Shown: positions 54,195 to 63,776, counted from the first letter of the stretch. The stretch: 64,000 bases of DNA from Clostridioides difficile (GCF_001299635.1 NZ_JRHN01000028.1:50406-114405), one strand, 5' to 3'. The notes: a model not told the origin generated them from the sequence alone. Numbers and translations are program-made.

Positions 54195-54249
54195 AAAACT
54201 GTTCTTATTTAGAAATTAATTTTCTAATTATTGAACAGTTTTATTTTTT
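54195..54249 (+). terminator. Terminator of the pot operon
   Basis: AAAACTGTTC (54195-54204) pairs with GAACAGTTTT (54233-54242), with an inner TTAGAAA/TTTCTAA hairpin, followed by a T tract. Confidence 0.88.
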
Positions 54250-54299
54250 GCCAATACTATATACATGTTTTGAATCTTTTATAATAATAATCACAAAAG

Positions 54300-54344
54300 C
54301 AAGCAAATTCATGACTTTAATGTCGAGTATTTGCTTGTTTTTTT
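54300..54344 (+). terminator. Second terminator after the pot operon
   Basis: CAAGCAAAT (54300-54308) pairs with ATTTGCTTG (54329-54337), then a run of T. Confidence 0.8.
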
Positions 54345-54475
54345 ATTAAATTATATTGATATACAACTTAATTAACATTATTAATAGGTAAAAAGTTTAT
54401 TTGTATAATGACTTTAATAATAATTAGAAAAAATGGGCAACTTAATAGAATAATTGGAGGTGTAAATTTATAAAA

Positions 54476-55324
54476 ATGAATAGGGTAAATAAAAAAATAG
54501 ATTTATTAATATTGAGTTTGCTAGTTTTTATGTTTTTAATTGTTGGAATAGTAATATTATCTATTAGAACAGAAAACAAATTGAATGTATTTATAATGCT
54601 TGCAGTAATTTTTTTCATAATAATGTTAACTTATTTATCAAACTCAGTAGTAGGATTGATAACAAGTTCAATAATTATATTTATGTATACATCCTATATC
54701 TTATATAACAGTATTACTCACAATATAGATGTTGAGTTTTTATCATATATGTGGATAATAGCAATACCAATCTCTTCAATTATAATGGGAAATTTAAATA
54801 AAAATATAAATGAATTACAACATATAAACACAAAGTTATCTGAACAGTATAAAGAGTTAGTGACTATTGATAGTGAAACTGGACTTAGAAATCTAAAGAT
54901 TTTTTATAATGATGTAAATATGGAGATAAGTAAATCTATTAGACATAATACTAATTTTTCTCTTATGATAGTAAAATTGCCGTATTACGGAAATCTACAG
55001 ACGATATTTGGTGAAAATAAGACTAATAAAATAGTAAAACATATCAGTTCAAGTATTATAGAATGTACAAGAAATGAGGATATAATTTATAGTTTACAGA
55101 AAGACATGATAGGTATATTAATGCCAAGTACATCCTTAGAAGGTTCAAAAGTTGTTAAAGACAGAATAAATAAAAAGATAAGAGAACTAAATTTAGACTT
55201 AAACAATAAAGGACAATATGTAAATATAGATGTAAAAATTGCATTTTTAGAGTATAAAGATAGCTTTGGAGATAGTATAAATTTTAAGAATATAGTTGAA
55301 GAGGAATTACAATACGATGTTTAA
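54476..55324 (+). CDS. Membrane protein with degenerate GGDEF domain and intact I-site, candidate c-di-GMP receptor
   Basis: A 282-residue protein with four or five membrane segments (residues about 8-110), a short coiled coil (INTKLSEQYKELV) and a GGDEF-fold domain (about 128-280). The fold is marked by IDSETGLRNLKIFYNDV and the usual later helix. The catalytic GGDEF is replaced by QKDMI (208-212), so cyclase activity is not expected. RxxD (RNED, 199-202) sits exactly five residues before that position, as in true cyclases, so c-di-GMP binding at the I-site is plausible. This layout is that of PelD, the c-di-GMP receptor of the Pel system. It is the first gene of the EPS operon and overlaps the next gene by eight bases. 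Confidence 0.8.
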   Translation: MNRVNKKIDLLILSLLVFMFLIVGIVILSIRTENKLNVFIMLAVIFFIIMLTYLSNSVVGLITSSIIIFMYTSYILYNSITHNIDVEFLSYMWIIAIPISSIIMGNLNKNINELQHINTKLSEQYKELVTIDSETGLRNLKIFYNDVNMEISKSIRHNTNFSLMIVKLPYYGNLQTIFGENKTNKIVKHISSSIIECTRNEDIIYSLQKDMIGILMPSTSLEGSKVVKDRINKKIRELNLDLNNKGQYVNIDVKIAFLEYKDSFGDSINFKNIVEEELQYDV

Positions 55325-56978
55325 AACGTTCAATAAAAATTTATTAAAAGTAGTAATGATATTATTCATAGTATTAATAATATCAAACTTTAATCTGTCT
55401 TCACATGCAACAGAAATTACATCTAATAGAAATAAGGTTTTAGTCATATATGATTCTAAGAAGGAAACAGCTTATAATAGAGATATTTTAAAAATTATGA
55501 GGACACTATTGGGTCGATTTAGTTCAGATATTGATTTATTAAAATTAAGTGATTATGATGATGAAATAAATAAAAACTATTATAGTCATGTATTTATTAT
55601 AGGAATTAATGAAAATTCATATGATAATGACAAAAAAACTAAATATTTACTTAGTGCATTAGATTCATATAAAGGTAATATATGTTGGTTAGGGCATGGT
55701 ATAGAAAATCTTTTAGAATACAAAAAGTATAATTTAGAGTATTTGGGAAAAACAAATAACATAGTTAGTGTAAATTATAAGGGCAAATCATACAATTTGG
55801 ATGAACACTATTTGTTTAATCTTGTGAAATCAAAAGATGTAAGTAATAAAGTAATAGGGAGTATTGATGATACATTAAATAAGTATCCATATATAATAAA
55901 TGATAAAAATCTTTTTTATGTATCAAAATTGGATTTAGATGGTGTTTTATTTTATATATTTTGTGATTCACTGAACGATATTTTTAATATTAAAAAGTTT
56001 GATAAGGGAAGTATATTTGTAAGAATAGAAGATGTACATGCTTTTAGAGACCCCAAAAACCTTGTAGATATAGCTGATTATTTAAGTAGTAAGGATATAC
56101 CATTTGCAATTGCATTAATACCAGCTTATGTAAACCCTAAAAATCATAAAATAATTACTTTATCAGAAAGTCCTGAGGTTGTAAAAGCAGTAAAATATAT
56201 GCAAGATAAGGGCGGCACAGTGATATTACATGGATATACTCATCAATACAAAAAAGAAGAAGTTACTGGAGAAGGGTATGAATTTTGGGATGGAGAAAAG
56301 GATGCACCTTTAAATGAAGACATGGAAGTGTTTGTAAAAAATAGAGTGTTGAGTGGCCTTAGAATATGTATAGAAAATGGAATTTATCCCCTTGCGTTTG
56401 AAGCACCACATTATGCGATAGAATCTGAGGGATACAAAGAGTTAAAAAAGTATTTTTCTACTTATGTAGGTCAACATCAAAATAATGATAAAAAATTTAG
56501 TACTAATACGTATCCTTATGTTATTAGGGATACAGAAGAATTTAATATATTTATACCTGAAAATTTAGGATATATAGACCCAGAAGATAATTTTACTTTT
56601 CAAGATATCAAAGAAAAACTAGATAAAGTATCTATTGTTAGAGGGTTTAGTGGAGGATTCTTTTTTCATTCATATTTGGATATAGAGTATTTAAAATACA
56701 CAATAGAATATCTAGAAAAACAAAATATAAAATTTATGAACTTAAGAGATTTTGATAATTGGGTAAGAATTGATGAAATACAAATAAGAAATGTTGGAGA
56801 TGAAATTAAAGTAACTTATGATAGGAATTTAGAAGAAAATACTGAAGATGACACTAGATTTAAGTCTATATCTAGTATTAGTAAAATTTTGATATTAATA
56901 GTATCTGTAAGTGTTTTAATATTTGTGATTATATTTATATATTTTAAGAAAATAGATAAAAAGAAATTTTTAAAATAA
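55317..56978 (+). CDS. DUF2334 deacetylase-like membrane protein
   Basis: A 553-residue protein with a signal peptide or anchor (about 10-30), a large extracytoplasmic DUF2334/NodB-like domain and a C-terminal membrane helix (ISKILILIVSVSVLIFVIIF). The metal Asp is in VRIEDVHAF (Asp239); metal His residues are in LHGYTHQ (305 and 309); a later FEAPHYA is conserved. The active site resembles polysaccharide deacetylases, so it probably removes acetyl groups from the exported polymer. ATG 55317 overlaps the upstream gene; the TTG at 55296 lacks a proper site. Confidence 0.82.
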   Translation: MFKTFNKNLLKVVMILFIVLIISNFNLSSHATEITSNRNKVLVIYDSKKETAYNRDILKIMRTLLGRFSSDIDLLKLSDYDDEINKNYYSHVFIIGINENSYDNDKKTKYLLSALDSYKGNICWLGHGIENLLEYKKYNLEYLGKTNNIVSVNYKGKSYNLDEHYLFNLVKSKDVSNKVIGSIDDTLNKYPYIINDKNLFYVSKLDLDGVLFYIFCDSLNDIFNIKKFDKGSIFVRIEDVHAFRDPKNLVDIADYLSSKDIPFAIALIPAYVNPKNHKIITLSESPEVVKAVKYMQDKGGTVILHGYTHQYKKEEVTGEGYEFWDGEKDAPLNEDMEVFVKNRVLSGLRICIENGIYPLAFEAPHYAIESEGYKELKKYFSTYVGQHQNNDKKFSTNTYPYVIRDTEEFNIFIPENLGYIDPEDNFTFQDIKEKLDKVSIVRGFSGGFFFHSYLDIEYLKYTIEYLEKQNIKFMNLRDFDNWVRIDEIQIRNVGDEIKVTYDRNLEENTEDDTRFKSISSISKILILIVSVSVLIFVIIFIYFKKIDKKKFLK

Positions 56979-57026
56979 ATGATTTTATATTAGAATATAT
57001 GTTTAAAAAAATTTTAGGAGAAATTT

Positions 57027-58283
57027 ATGAGAGATTTAAATATATCAGAATGTTTATTTATATTTAGCTTATTTAGTATATGGTCTTTATTGCTTATAAA
57101 TATTATTTTGGCTATGGGTGGTTATATATTTTACTTTAAAAATTTTAATAAAGAAGTAAAAAAAATTGATGAATATCCTATGGTATCAATACTTGTGCCT
57201 GCTCACAATGAAGCTAAGGTAATAGGCAAAACTGTGGAATCCTTATTACTACTTAATTATCCTAAAGATAAAATGGAACTCATTGTTATAAATGATAACT
57301 CATCTGATAATAGTAAAGATATTTTAGAAGATATAAAAAATAAGTATAATAATTATAATTTTACCATAATAAATACAGACAATTTAACTGGAGGAAAAGG
57401 AAAATCAAATGCATTGAATATTGGATATACCATTTCTAAAGGAGAGTTTATAGCAGTTTATGATGCAGATAACACACCAGATAGAAATGCACTTAGATAT
57501 TTAATACAAACAATAGTAATGGATGATGAATTAGGAGCTGTTATTGGAAAATTCAGGACTCGAAATAAAAATAAAAATCTATTAACCAAATTCATAAATA
57601 TAGAAACGCTAAGTTTTCAATGGATGTCACAAGCTGGTAGATGGGAATTATTTAATCTATGTACAATACCAGGAACTAACTTTATATTGAGAAAAAGTAT
57701 CATAGAAGAGATTGGAGGGTGGGATAGTAAAGCAATTGCAGAAGATACAGAAATTAGCTTTAGAATATATAAATTGGGATATAAGATAAAACTTGTACCA
57801 CAGTCTATAACGTGGGAACAAGAACCAGAAACTGTTAAGGTATGGATAAAGCAACGTACTAGATGGGCAAAAGGTAATATATATGTCTTAATGAAATATA
57901 TAAGAAATATATTTAAACAGGGAAAAAATAAAATTGTATTTGATATAGCCTACTTTTTTTCTGTATATTTTTTGTTCTTAACATCTGTCATTATATCGGA
58001 TATTTTATTTATTTTAAGTATATCTAAACTAATAGAGATTTCAATTCCAATTAACTTTTTTATAATATGGATACTATCATATCTTCTATTTATCATAGAG
58101 GTAAGTATAAGCCTAAGCATAGAAAAAGGTGAAGCGACACTAGAAAATATATTCATAGTTGCAATAATGTATTTTACATACTCTCAACTATGGCTGTTTG
58201 TAGCTATAAAGGGAATGATAGAGTATTTAAAAGATGTAATTTTTAAAAGAGAAGTTAAATGGTATAAGACAGAAAGATTTTGA
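57027..58283 (+). CDS. Processive family 2 glycosyltransferase, BcsA/PgaC-like, no PilZ domain
   Basis: A 418-residue membrane glycosyltransferase. One N-terminal helix is followed by the GT2 domain (about 50-290) with VSILVPAHNEAKVIG, the metal-binding DAD (146-148), ED (239-240) and the processivity motif QRTRW (276-280), then three or four helices. BcsA has a C-terminal PilZ domain for c-di-GMP; here the protein ends after the membrane part, so c-di-GMP control would need another protein. AGGAG precedes the ATG. With the following BcsB-like gene it should synthesise and export a beta-linked polymer. UDP-glucose or UDP-GlcNAc are both possible donors. Confidence 0.88.
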   Translation: MRDLNISECLFIFSLFSIWSLLLINIILAMGGYIFYFKNFNKEVKKIDEYPMVSILVPAHNEAKVIGKTVESLLLLNYPKDKMELIVINDNSSDNSKDILEDIKNKYNNYNFTIINTDNLTGGKGKSNALNIGYTISKGEFIAVYDADNTPDRNALRYLIQTIVMDDELGAVIGKFRTRNKNKNLLTKFINIETLSFQWMSQAGRWELFNLCTIPGTNFILRKSIIEEIGGWDSKAIAEDTEISFRIYKLGYKIKLVPQSITWEQEPETVKVWIKQRTRWAKGNIYVLMKYIRNIFKQGKNKIVFDIAYFFSVYFLFLTSVIISDILFILSISKLIEISIPINFFIIWILSYLLFIIEVSISLSIEKGEATLENIFIVAIMYFTYSQLWLFVAIKGMIEYLKDVIFKREVKWYKTERF

Positions 58284-58305
58284 TTCATGTACAGGAGGAA
58301 CTAGC

Positions 58306-60387
58306 ATGAAAAAATTTGTTATATCAATTATATCTTTAGTATTGTTTTTTTCAAATATATTGCTTGTAAATGAAGTAAAGGCTGATGAGACTAAAGTTAA
58401 AAACTATAAGTTTGAAAGAGACATCACTATAGATGGAGTTATAGGAAGTAATAGTACCTTTTTTGAGGTAAATAAAAATTGGGATATTGAGGAAGTCTTA
58501 TTACACCTTAATTTTAGTAAGAGTCAAATATTAAATGGAGATGTTTCTAGCCTAACCGTTTTAATAAATAATGTACCAATAAAATCCATTAAATTAAATG
58601 CTAAGACTGATTATAAAAATACACTAGAGGTACTAGTACCAAAAGACTATATAATCCAAGGTTATAATGAAATAAAAATAAAAGCATATAAAACAATATC
58701 TGATAAAATTTGTCAGGATGATTCCAATACTGGAAATTGGATGGTTATTCATAAAGAATCATATACTTCAATTAGATATACACAGAAAAATATGGGAAAT
58801 TCAATAAGTGAATATCCATATCCATATTCAGAAGTTGAAGATAAGCTTAATTTGGACACAACTATGGTAGTCCCAGACAATATGACTAGGGGAGAATCTA
58901 CAGTTGTGTTCAATCTAGCTTCAGAATTTGGAAAAACAACAAAAAATGATAACTTAAAACTTAATGTTAAACTATATTCAGAAATGAAAAATTGGTCTGA
59001 AGATAATATTATATATGTTGGTAAACCTGAAAATACAGCAGAAGAAATTTTGAATATTTTAAGCACAAAGGAACAAACCCTATTATCTTCAAATTGTATA
59101 ATTAAACAAGTAGATTCCCCTTATAATAAGAATAAGAAGATGATGGTGATAATTGGCAGTAATGAAGAGGACTTAATAAAGGCATCAAATTTATTGGTAG
59201 AAAATAAACTCTCTAATCAAGTGCTATCATCATCAGTAATTGTAAACAAAAACACTAATGTAAAAACTAATGAGCAACAAGAGCTAAATTTAAGTCATTT
59301 GACACTAAAGGACTTAGGTTATTCAGATTTTTTGTTAGAAGGTGCATTTAATCAACAAGCTTTGTTCGATGTCAAAATACCAAAGGGTAAGATATTAGAT
59401 TATGGTTCAAAGATTGTTTTAAATTTAAGATATTCTGATAATTTGGATTTTGAAAAATCTTTGGTTACAGTATCCATAAATGATGTTGTTGTGGGAAGTA
59501 AAAAATTGGATAGGTCACATTCTAATAACGATAAACTAGAATTAAAAATACCCAAAGATATAGATAATAAAGACTACTATCAAGTTAAGTTGGCATTTAA
59601 TTTGAGTATAAAAAATCAGAATTGTATTACAAGGGAAAGTAATAATCCTTGGGCATACGTATTAAATAGTTCTTATTTGGAGTTATCTACAAAAAATAAG
59701 GAATCCTTGTCTTTTGAAAGTTATCCATATCCATTTGTTAAAGATGATGAATTTAATGATTTAACTGTAATAATGCCAGATTATTCAGGTTCACAAGCTA
59801 TGACTTGGATGTCTAGATTAGGGGTTAATTTAGGTGCAAGTATAAATTCCTATAAAGGAAACATAAATGTAATTAGAGGAAAAGAATTTAATGACAAATA
59901 TAAAGATACCAATATTATAGTTTTTGGGGTACCACTTAATAATTCTGTTATACAGATGTTAAATGATAATTTAAATATAAAGTTTAACAAAAGCTACTCA
60001 ACATTTTTATCAAATGATAAGATAAGTCTTATTGATGGTTATGGAAAAGATATTTCTGCAATTCAATTGATAAAATCACCTTATAATAATCAAAAAAATA
60101 TCCTGGTAATTAGTTCGATAAATGAAAAAAACTTATATTTAGGAATGGATTATTTATTGAATAAAAGTAAAGTTAATGATTTAAAAGGAGATACAATAAC
60201 AATTGATGAATATGGAGAAGTAGAAGATTTATCTTATAATTTAAAAGTAAATAAAGAAGTAAAAGTTTCAAATAATAACATTAGTATTAGTAAGACAACT
60301 AAAGCATTTTTAATAATTTCTTTTATTACTATAATTGTAGTGGCAGTATTGTCAATGTTATATATAAAAAAGTATAAAAGAAGATAA
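58306..60387 (+). CDS. BcsB-like cellulose synthase subunit
   Basis: A 693-residue extracytoplasmic protein anchored at its C-terminus, with an N-terminal signal peptide. It contains two BcsB-type carbohydrate-binding/flavodoxin-like repeats, visible as duplicated motifs such as SEYPYPYSEVEDKL and FESYPYPFVKDDE, DTTMVVPDNMTRGE and DLTVIMPDYSGSQ, and CQDDSNTGNWMVIHKESYT versus CITRESNNPWAYVLNSSYL. A single helix and a basic tail end the protein. BcsB guides the nascent polymer beside BcsA. It follows the glycosyltransferase gene after 22 bases. Confidence 0.85.
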   Translation: MKKFVISIISLVLFFSNILLVNEVKADETKVKNYKFERDITIDGVIGSNSTFFEVNKNWDIEEVLLHLNFSKSQILNGDVSSLTVLINNVPIKSIKLNAKTDYKNTLEVLVPKDYIIQGYNEIKIKAYKTISDKICQDDSNTGNWMVIHKESYTSIRYTQKNMGNSISEYPYPYSEVEDKLNLDTTMVVPDNMTRGESTVVFNLASEFGKTTKNDNLKLNVKLYSEMKNWSEDNIIYVGKPENTAEEILNILSTKEQTLLSSNCIIKQVDSPYNKNKKMMVIIGSNEEDLIKASNLLVENKLSNQVLSSSVIVNKNTNVKTNEQQELNLSHLTLKDLGYSDFLLEGAFNQQALFDVKIPKGKILDYGSKIVLNLRYSDNLDFEKSLVTVSINDVVVGSKKLDRSHSNNDKLELKIPKDIDNKDYYQVKLAFNLSIKNQNCITRESNNPWAYVLNSSYLELSTKNKESLSFESYPYPFVKDDEFNDLTVIMPDYSGSQAMTWMSRLGVNLGASINSYKGNINVIRGKEFNDKYKDTNIIVFGVPLNNSVIQMLNDNLNIKFNKSYSTFLSNDKISLIDGYGKDISAIQLIKSPYNNQKNILVISSINEKNLYLGMDYLLNKSKVNDLKGDTITIDEYGEVEDLSYNLKVNKEVKVSNNNISISKTTKAFLIISFITIIVVAVLSMLYIKKYKRR

Positions 60388-60423
60388 TATGATAAATCTA
60401 TTATTTTAAAAGAGGTATATAAT

Positions 60424-61509
60424 TTGAATAAATATATAAATAAATTTAAATTAAAAAGAAATATTTTAATCTCAGTAATGGTTTTAATTTTTATATTTAT
60501 AATCTACTTTATAGGTACAGAGTTAAGAGATAAAAGTTCAATAAATAATCAATATGATGGCAAGATTAAATCAGCCAATTTATCTGTAGACTATGAAATA
60601 AAACAAGTTATGAAGGATATAGATAAACTAGGATTGAATACAGTAAATGTACCTATAATTATAAATGTAGATGAAATTAATTCTGATATTATGACAATAG
60701 ATAATAGTAGTAAAGAAAAAGCAATTAAACTAATAAAAAAACTAAACAAAAAAGGTATTTCAACAATATTAGAAGCGTATCCGTGGATAGAAAATGGTGA
60801 ATTATATGAGACCGACTGGAATCCTAGAAATAAAGAGCGATTTTTTTATACATGGCAAAATGCTATATTAAATGAACTTATAATAGATGTAGCAAATCCT
60901 TTAGATGTAAATGTTTTAAATATAGGTTCTAATTTGGTACATTTAGAAGAATATCAGAAAAATTGGAGTGAAATAATAGATTTTGTACAATCAAAATTTG
61001 ATGGGCTTGTAACATACAGGACTAATTGGTGGTATACAAAAAAAGATGACTTAAATAGTAAGCTATCCTATGAACAAAAACTAAATAATAATTTTTTTGA
61101 TAAGTTAGATTTTATATCTATAGCAGCGTATTTTGAATTAAGTAATAAACCTATTAATACAGTGGATGAACTAGTTTCTGCATTACATTCATCTACTGTA
61201 AATAATAGAAGACAGAATATAAAAGAAGAAATATATAATCTTTATAAAGTTCATGGAAAACCAATATTTTTTGGAGAACTAGGTTTTTCAAATAGAGAAA
61301 ATGCAAGTTCTCAACCTTGGAATCATATTCCTTCAGAGGTTATAAATGATGAAGAGCAAGCAAGATGCTTTGAGGCATATAAAAAAGTTTTTGAAAATGA
61401 GGATTGGATAAATGGTTTTTCTGTATTTTGTGTAGGTAAAATAGATGAAGAAAAAAATTTTTACCCATCAAAGGAAAGTATAAAGGTTATTAAGTCTTGG
61501 TATGAATAG
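60424..61509 (+). CDS. Glycoside-hydrolase-like TIM-barrel protein (GH113/GH5-like)
   Basis: A 361-residue protein with an N-terminal membrane anchor and an extracytoplasmic TIM barrel. The pattern LNIGSNLVHLEEYQKNW (about 166-182), GLVTYRTNWWY, KLDFISIAAYFEL and IFFGELGFSNRENA is that of the GH113/GH5-like clan A hydrolases. The nucleophile Glu285 in GELG is present. At the acid/base position (the E of the GTEL-type motif) there is Asn170 in GSNL. If the alignment is right, the enzyme may bind rather than cleave polymer. The nearby Glu175/Glu176 might substitute. It probably trims or guides the exopolysaccharide. Translation starts at TTG 60424. Confidence 0.65.
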   Translation: MNKYINKFKLKRNILISVMVLIFIFIIYFIGTELRDKSSINNQYDGKIKSANLSVDYEIKQVMKDIDKLGLNTVNVPIIINVDEINSDIMTIDNSSKEKAIKLIKKLNKKGISTILEAYPWIENGELYETDWNPRNKERFFYTWQNAILNELIIDVANPLDVNVLNIGSNLVHLEEYQKNWSEIIDFVQSKFDGLVTYRTNWWYTKKDDLNSKLSYEQKLNNNFFDKLDFISIAAYFELSNKPINTVDELVSALHSSTVNNRRQNIKEEIYNLYKVHGKPIFFGELGFSNRENASSQPWNHIPSEVINDEEQARCFEAYKKVFENEDWINGFSVFCVGKIDEEKNFYPSKESIKVIKSWYE

Positions 61510-61568
61510 TTTTGTTATGTAAATATTAGTATTTGTATAAATTAAATGTATGATTAGGAGAGATACAA

Positions 61569-62693
61569 ATGAATGACATCAAAGTTATGACTGTATTTGG
61601 AACTAGACCTGAGGCTATTAAAGTGGCTCCTTTAATAAAGGAACTTGAAGAGAGAGAACATATAAAAAGTATTGTATGTGTTACAGCTCAACATAGAGAA
61701 ATGCTTGACCAAGTTATAGAAACATTCAACATAAATGTAGACTATGATTTGGATATAATGAAGAAAGGGCAAAGCTTAAATGATATAACATGCAAAATTT
61801 TAAAGGAACTTCCATTAATTATAAATAAGGAAAATCCAAATATAATATTAGTTCATGGAGATACGACAACAACTCTAGCCACTAGTTTGACTGCATTCTA
61901 TAATAAAATCTTTGTTGGTCACATAGAAGCTGGACTTAGAACTTATGATAAATATTCTCCATTTCCAGAGGAATTAAATAGACAACTTACAAGTGTTATT
62001 GCTGATATACACTTTGCCCCTACTAATTTGGCTAGAAAAAACTTGATTTATGAAGGAAAGCCTAAAAATAGTATATTTGTAACTGGTAATACTGCAATTG
62101 ATGCTTTGCGTATGACAATAAAAGAAGACTATAATCATCCTATAATTGATAAGATTGGTAATGACAGGATGATTTTATTGACTTCTCATAGAAGAGAAAA
62201 CTTGGGTAATCCTATGAAAAATATATTCAAAGCTGTAAAACGAATAGTAGATGACTTTGAAGATGTACAAATAGTATATCCTATACATTTAAATCCTGAG
62301 ATACGTAATATAGCGGATAAAGTATTTGGGAAATCTCATAAAAGAATTCATATTATAGAACCTTTAGAAGTGGTTGATTTTCATAATTTTTTAAATAAAT
62401 CATACATGATAATGACTGATAGTGGAGGAATACAGGAAGAAGCTCCATCGTTAGGTAAACCAGTCCTTGTGTTACGTGATAAAACAGAAAGAACTGAAGG
62501 GATTGAAGCTAAGACACTTAAATTAGTAGGTACTGATGAAGATAGAATATATAATTCAGTGAGTAGTTTATTAATAAATAAAAAGAGTTATAATCAGATG
62601 AGTAAAGCATCTAATCCATATGGGGATGGAAAAGCAAGTAAATATATAGTGGACATAATAATGAAGAAATTAAATTGTAAATATCTAAATTAG
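61569..62693 (+). CDS. wecB: UDP-N-acetylglucosamine 2-epimerase
   Basis: A 374-residue cytoplasmic epimerase that interconverts UDP-GlcNAc and UDP-ManNAc. The motifs FGTRPEAIKVAPL, HGDTTTTLATSL, HIEAGLRTYDKYSPFPEE, TSHRRENLG and DSGGIQEEAPSLGKP are canonical. Its place in the EPS operon suggests ManNAc may enter the polymer, or that it serves a separate cell-wall polymer. AGGAGAG precedes the ATG. Confidence 0.93.
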   Translation: MNDIKVMTVFGTRPEAIKVAPLIKELEEREHIKSIVCVTAQHREMLDQVIETFNINVDYDLDIMKKGQSLNDITCKILKELPLIINKENPNIILVHGDTTTTLATSLTAFYNKIFVGHIEAGLRTYDKYSPFPEELNRQLTSVIADIHFAPTNLARKNLIYEGKPKNSIFVTGNTAIDALRMTIKEDYNHPIIDKIGNDRMILLTSHRRENLGNPMKNIFKAVKRIVDDFEDVQIVYPIHLNPEIRNIADKVFGKSHKRIHIIEPLEVVDFHNFLNKSYMIMTDSGGIQEEAPSLGKPVLVLRDKTERTEGIEAKTLKLVGTDEDRIYNSVSSLLINKKSYNQMSKASNPYGDGKASKYIVDIIMKKLNCKYLN

Positions 62694-62801
62694 TTTTTGT
62701 TTATTTAATTTTAAATTTATAGTGGGAAGAATTAAAATTATTATCTACTTGATATAAAATCTGTGATAACATAAGTAATACCATTTTTAAGGGGGAGTAA
62801 T

Positions 62802-63776
62802 ATGGCTAGAAAAACCATAAAAAACTTAGGTAGAAATAAAAGTGTAAGGAGAATAAAGCTTCTATTAAAAAAAATTTTTATTACTGTATGCATAATAGCA
62901 AGTATAATTGCTGTTTTTAATATAACGAAGTATTTTGAGGAATTATATAAAGTAAGAGATATAGAAAGTACTAAAATTGAATACTATATGGATGTAGCTG
63001 ATGAAGCAGGTGATAGTAAAGTCCAATTAAGTTGGAAGGAGTTGCTTGCTATAGATATGGTAATACATGATGAAGATTTAAGTAACATAAAAAAGAAAGA
63101 CACATTAAATATAGGTAAAAAGTTTATAACAGAAGATAAAAATGATAAGGGAGAGGATGTATATAAAGTAAAGAAATTTACTAAAGTATTGAGTGAATTA
63201 AAATTTGACTCTTCTCAAAAAAGTAGAGCAAAAAAATATATGAAGGATTTAGAATACACGTATCTTGGAAATAAAGAATTAAATAATAGTGATGAAAAAA
63301 TTAAATTTATAAAAAAACTAGAAGACTCAGCTATAAGAGAATATATTGATTATGGAATACTGCCATCAATAACAATAGGACAAGCTATATTAGAATCTGG
63401 ATGGGGAAACTCTAAACTTACAAAACAGAGTAATAATTTATTTGGGATAAAAGCAGACAAAGCATGGAAAGGAAAGAAAGTAGAAATTTCAACTTCAGAA
63501 CACTATAATGAGAAAATAGTAGCAAATTTCAGGTCATATAATTCATTACAGGATTCTGTTAGAGACCATAGCTTGTTTTTAGTTGATAACAAAAGATATA
63601 GAAAGCATGGTTTGTTTGAGGCAAAAGATTATATTAGTCAAGCACAAGCATTAGAAAATGCAGGGTATAGTACAGCTGAAGATAAAAAAGGAAATCGCAT
63701 ATATGCAGAACTATTAATAGAAGTTATTAGAAGTTACAATTTGCAACTTATAGATAATAAAGTAGAAACAAAATAA
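62802..63776 (+). CDS. Membrane-anchored GH73 glucosaminidase
   Basis: A 324-residue protein with an N-terminal basic region and a signal-anchor (about 25-45), a linker of unknown fold (about 60-170) and a C-terminal endo-beta-N-acetylglucosaminidase domain (about 175-315). The catalytic Glu is in GQAILESGWGNSKLT; NLFGIKADKAWKG and VRDHSLFLVDNKRYR follow, as in FlgJ/AcmA-type GH73 enzymes. It may cleave peptidoglycan or a GlcNAc-containing polymer. GGGGGAG precedes the ATG. It is 108 bases after wecB and may be the last gene of the EPS operon or an independent gene. Confidence 0.85.
   Translation: MARKTIKNLGRNKSVRRIKLLLKKIFITVCIIASIIAVFNITKYFEELYKVRDIESTKIEYYMDVADEAGDSKVQLSWKELLAIDMVIHDEDLSNIKKKDTLNIGKKFITEDKNDKGEDVYKVKKFTKVLSELKFDSSQKSRAKKYMKDLEYTYLGNKELNNSDEKIKFIKKLEDSAIREYIDYGILPSITIGQAILESGWGNSKLTKQSNNLFGIKADKAWKGKKVEISTSEHYNEKIVANFRSYNSLQDSVRDHSLFLVDNKRYRKHGLFEAKDYISQAQALENAGYSTAEDKKGNRIYAELLIEVIRSYNLQLIDNKVETK

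Larger units (their letters stand above)
54164..54475. other. Intergenic region with two terminators before the EPS operon
   Basis: Holds the terminators at 54195-54249 and 54300-54344. The 130 bases before the EPS operon were examined for c-di-GMP-I and -II riboswitch features and none was recognised. Confidence 0.5.

Noticed and set aside
54345..54475. c-di-GMP riboswitch upstream of the EPS operon
   Set aside because: Looked for because of the c-di-GMP context; no conserved c-di-GMP-I or -II core was visible.
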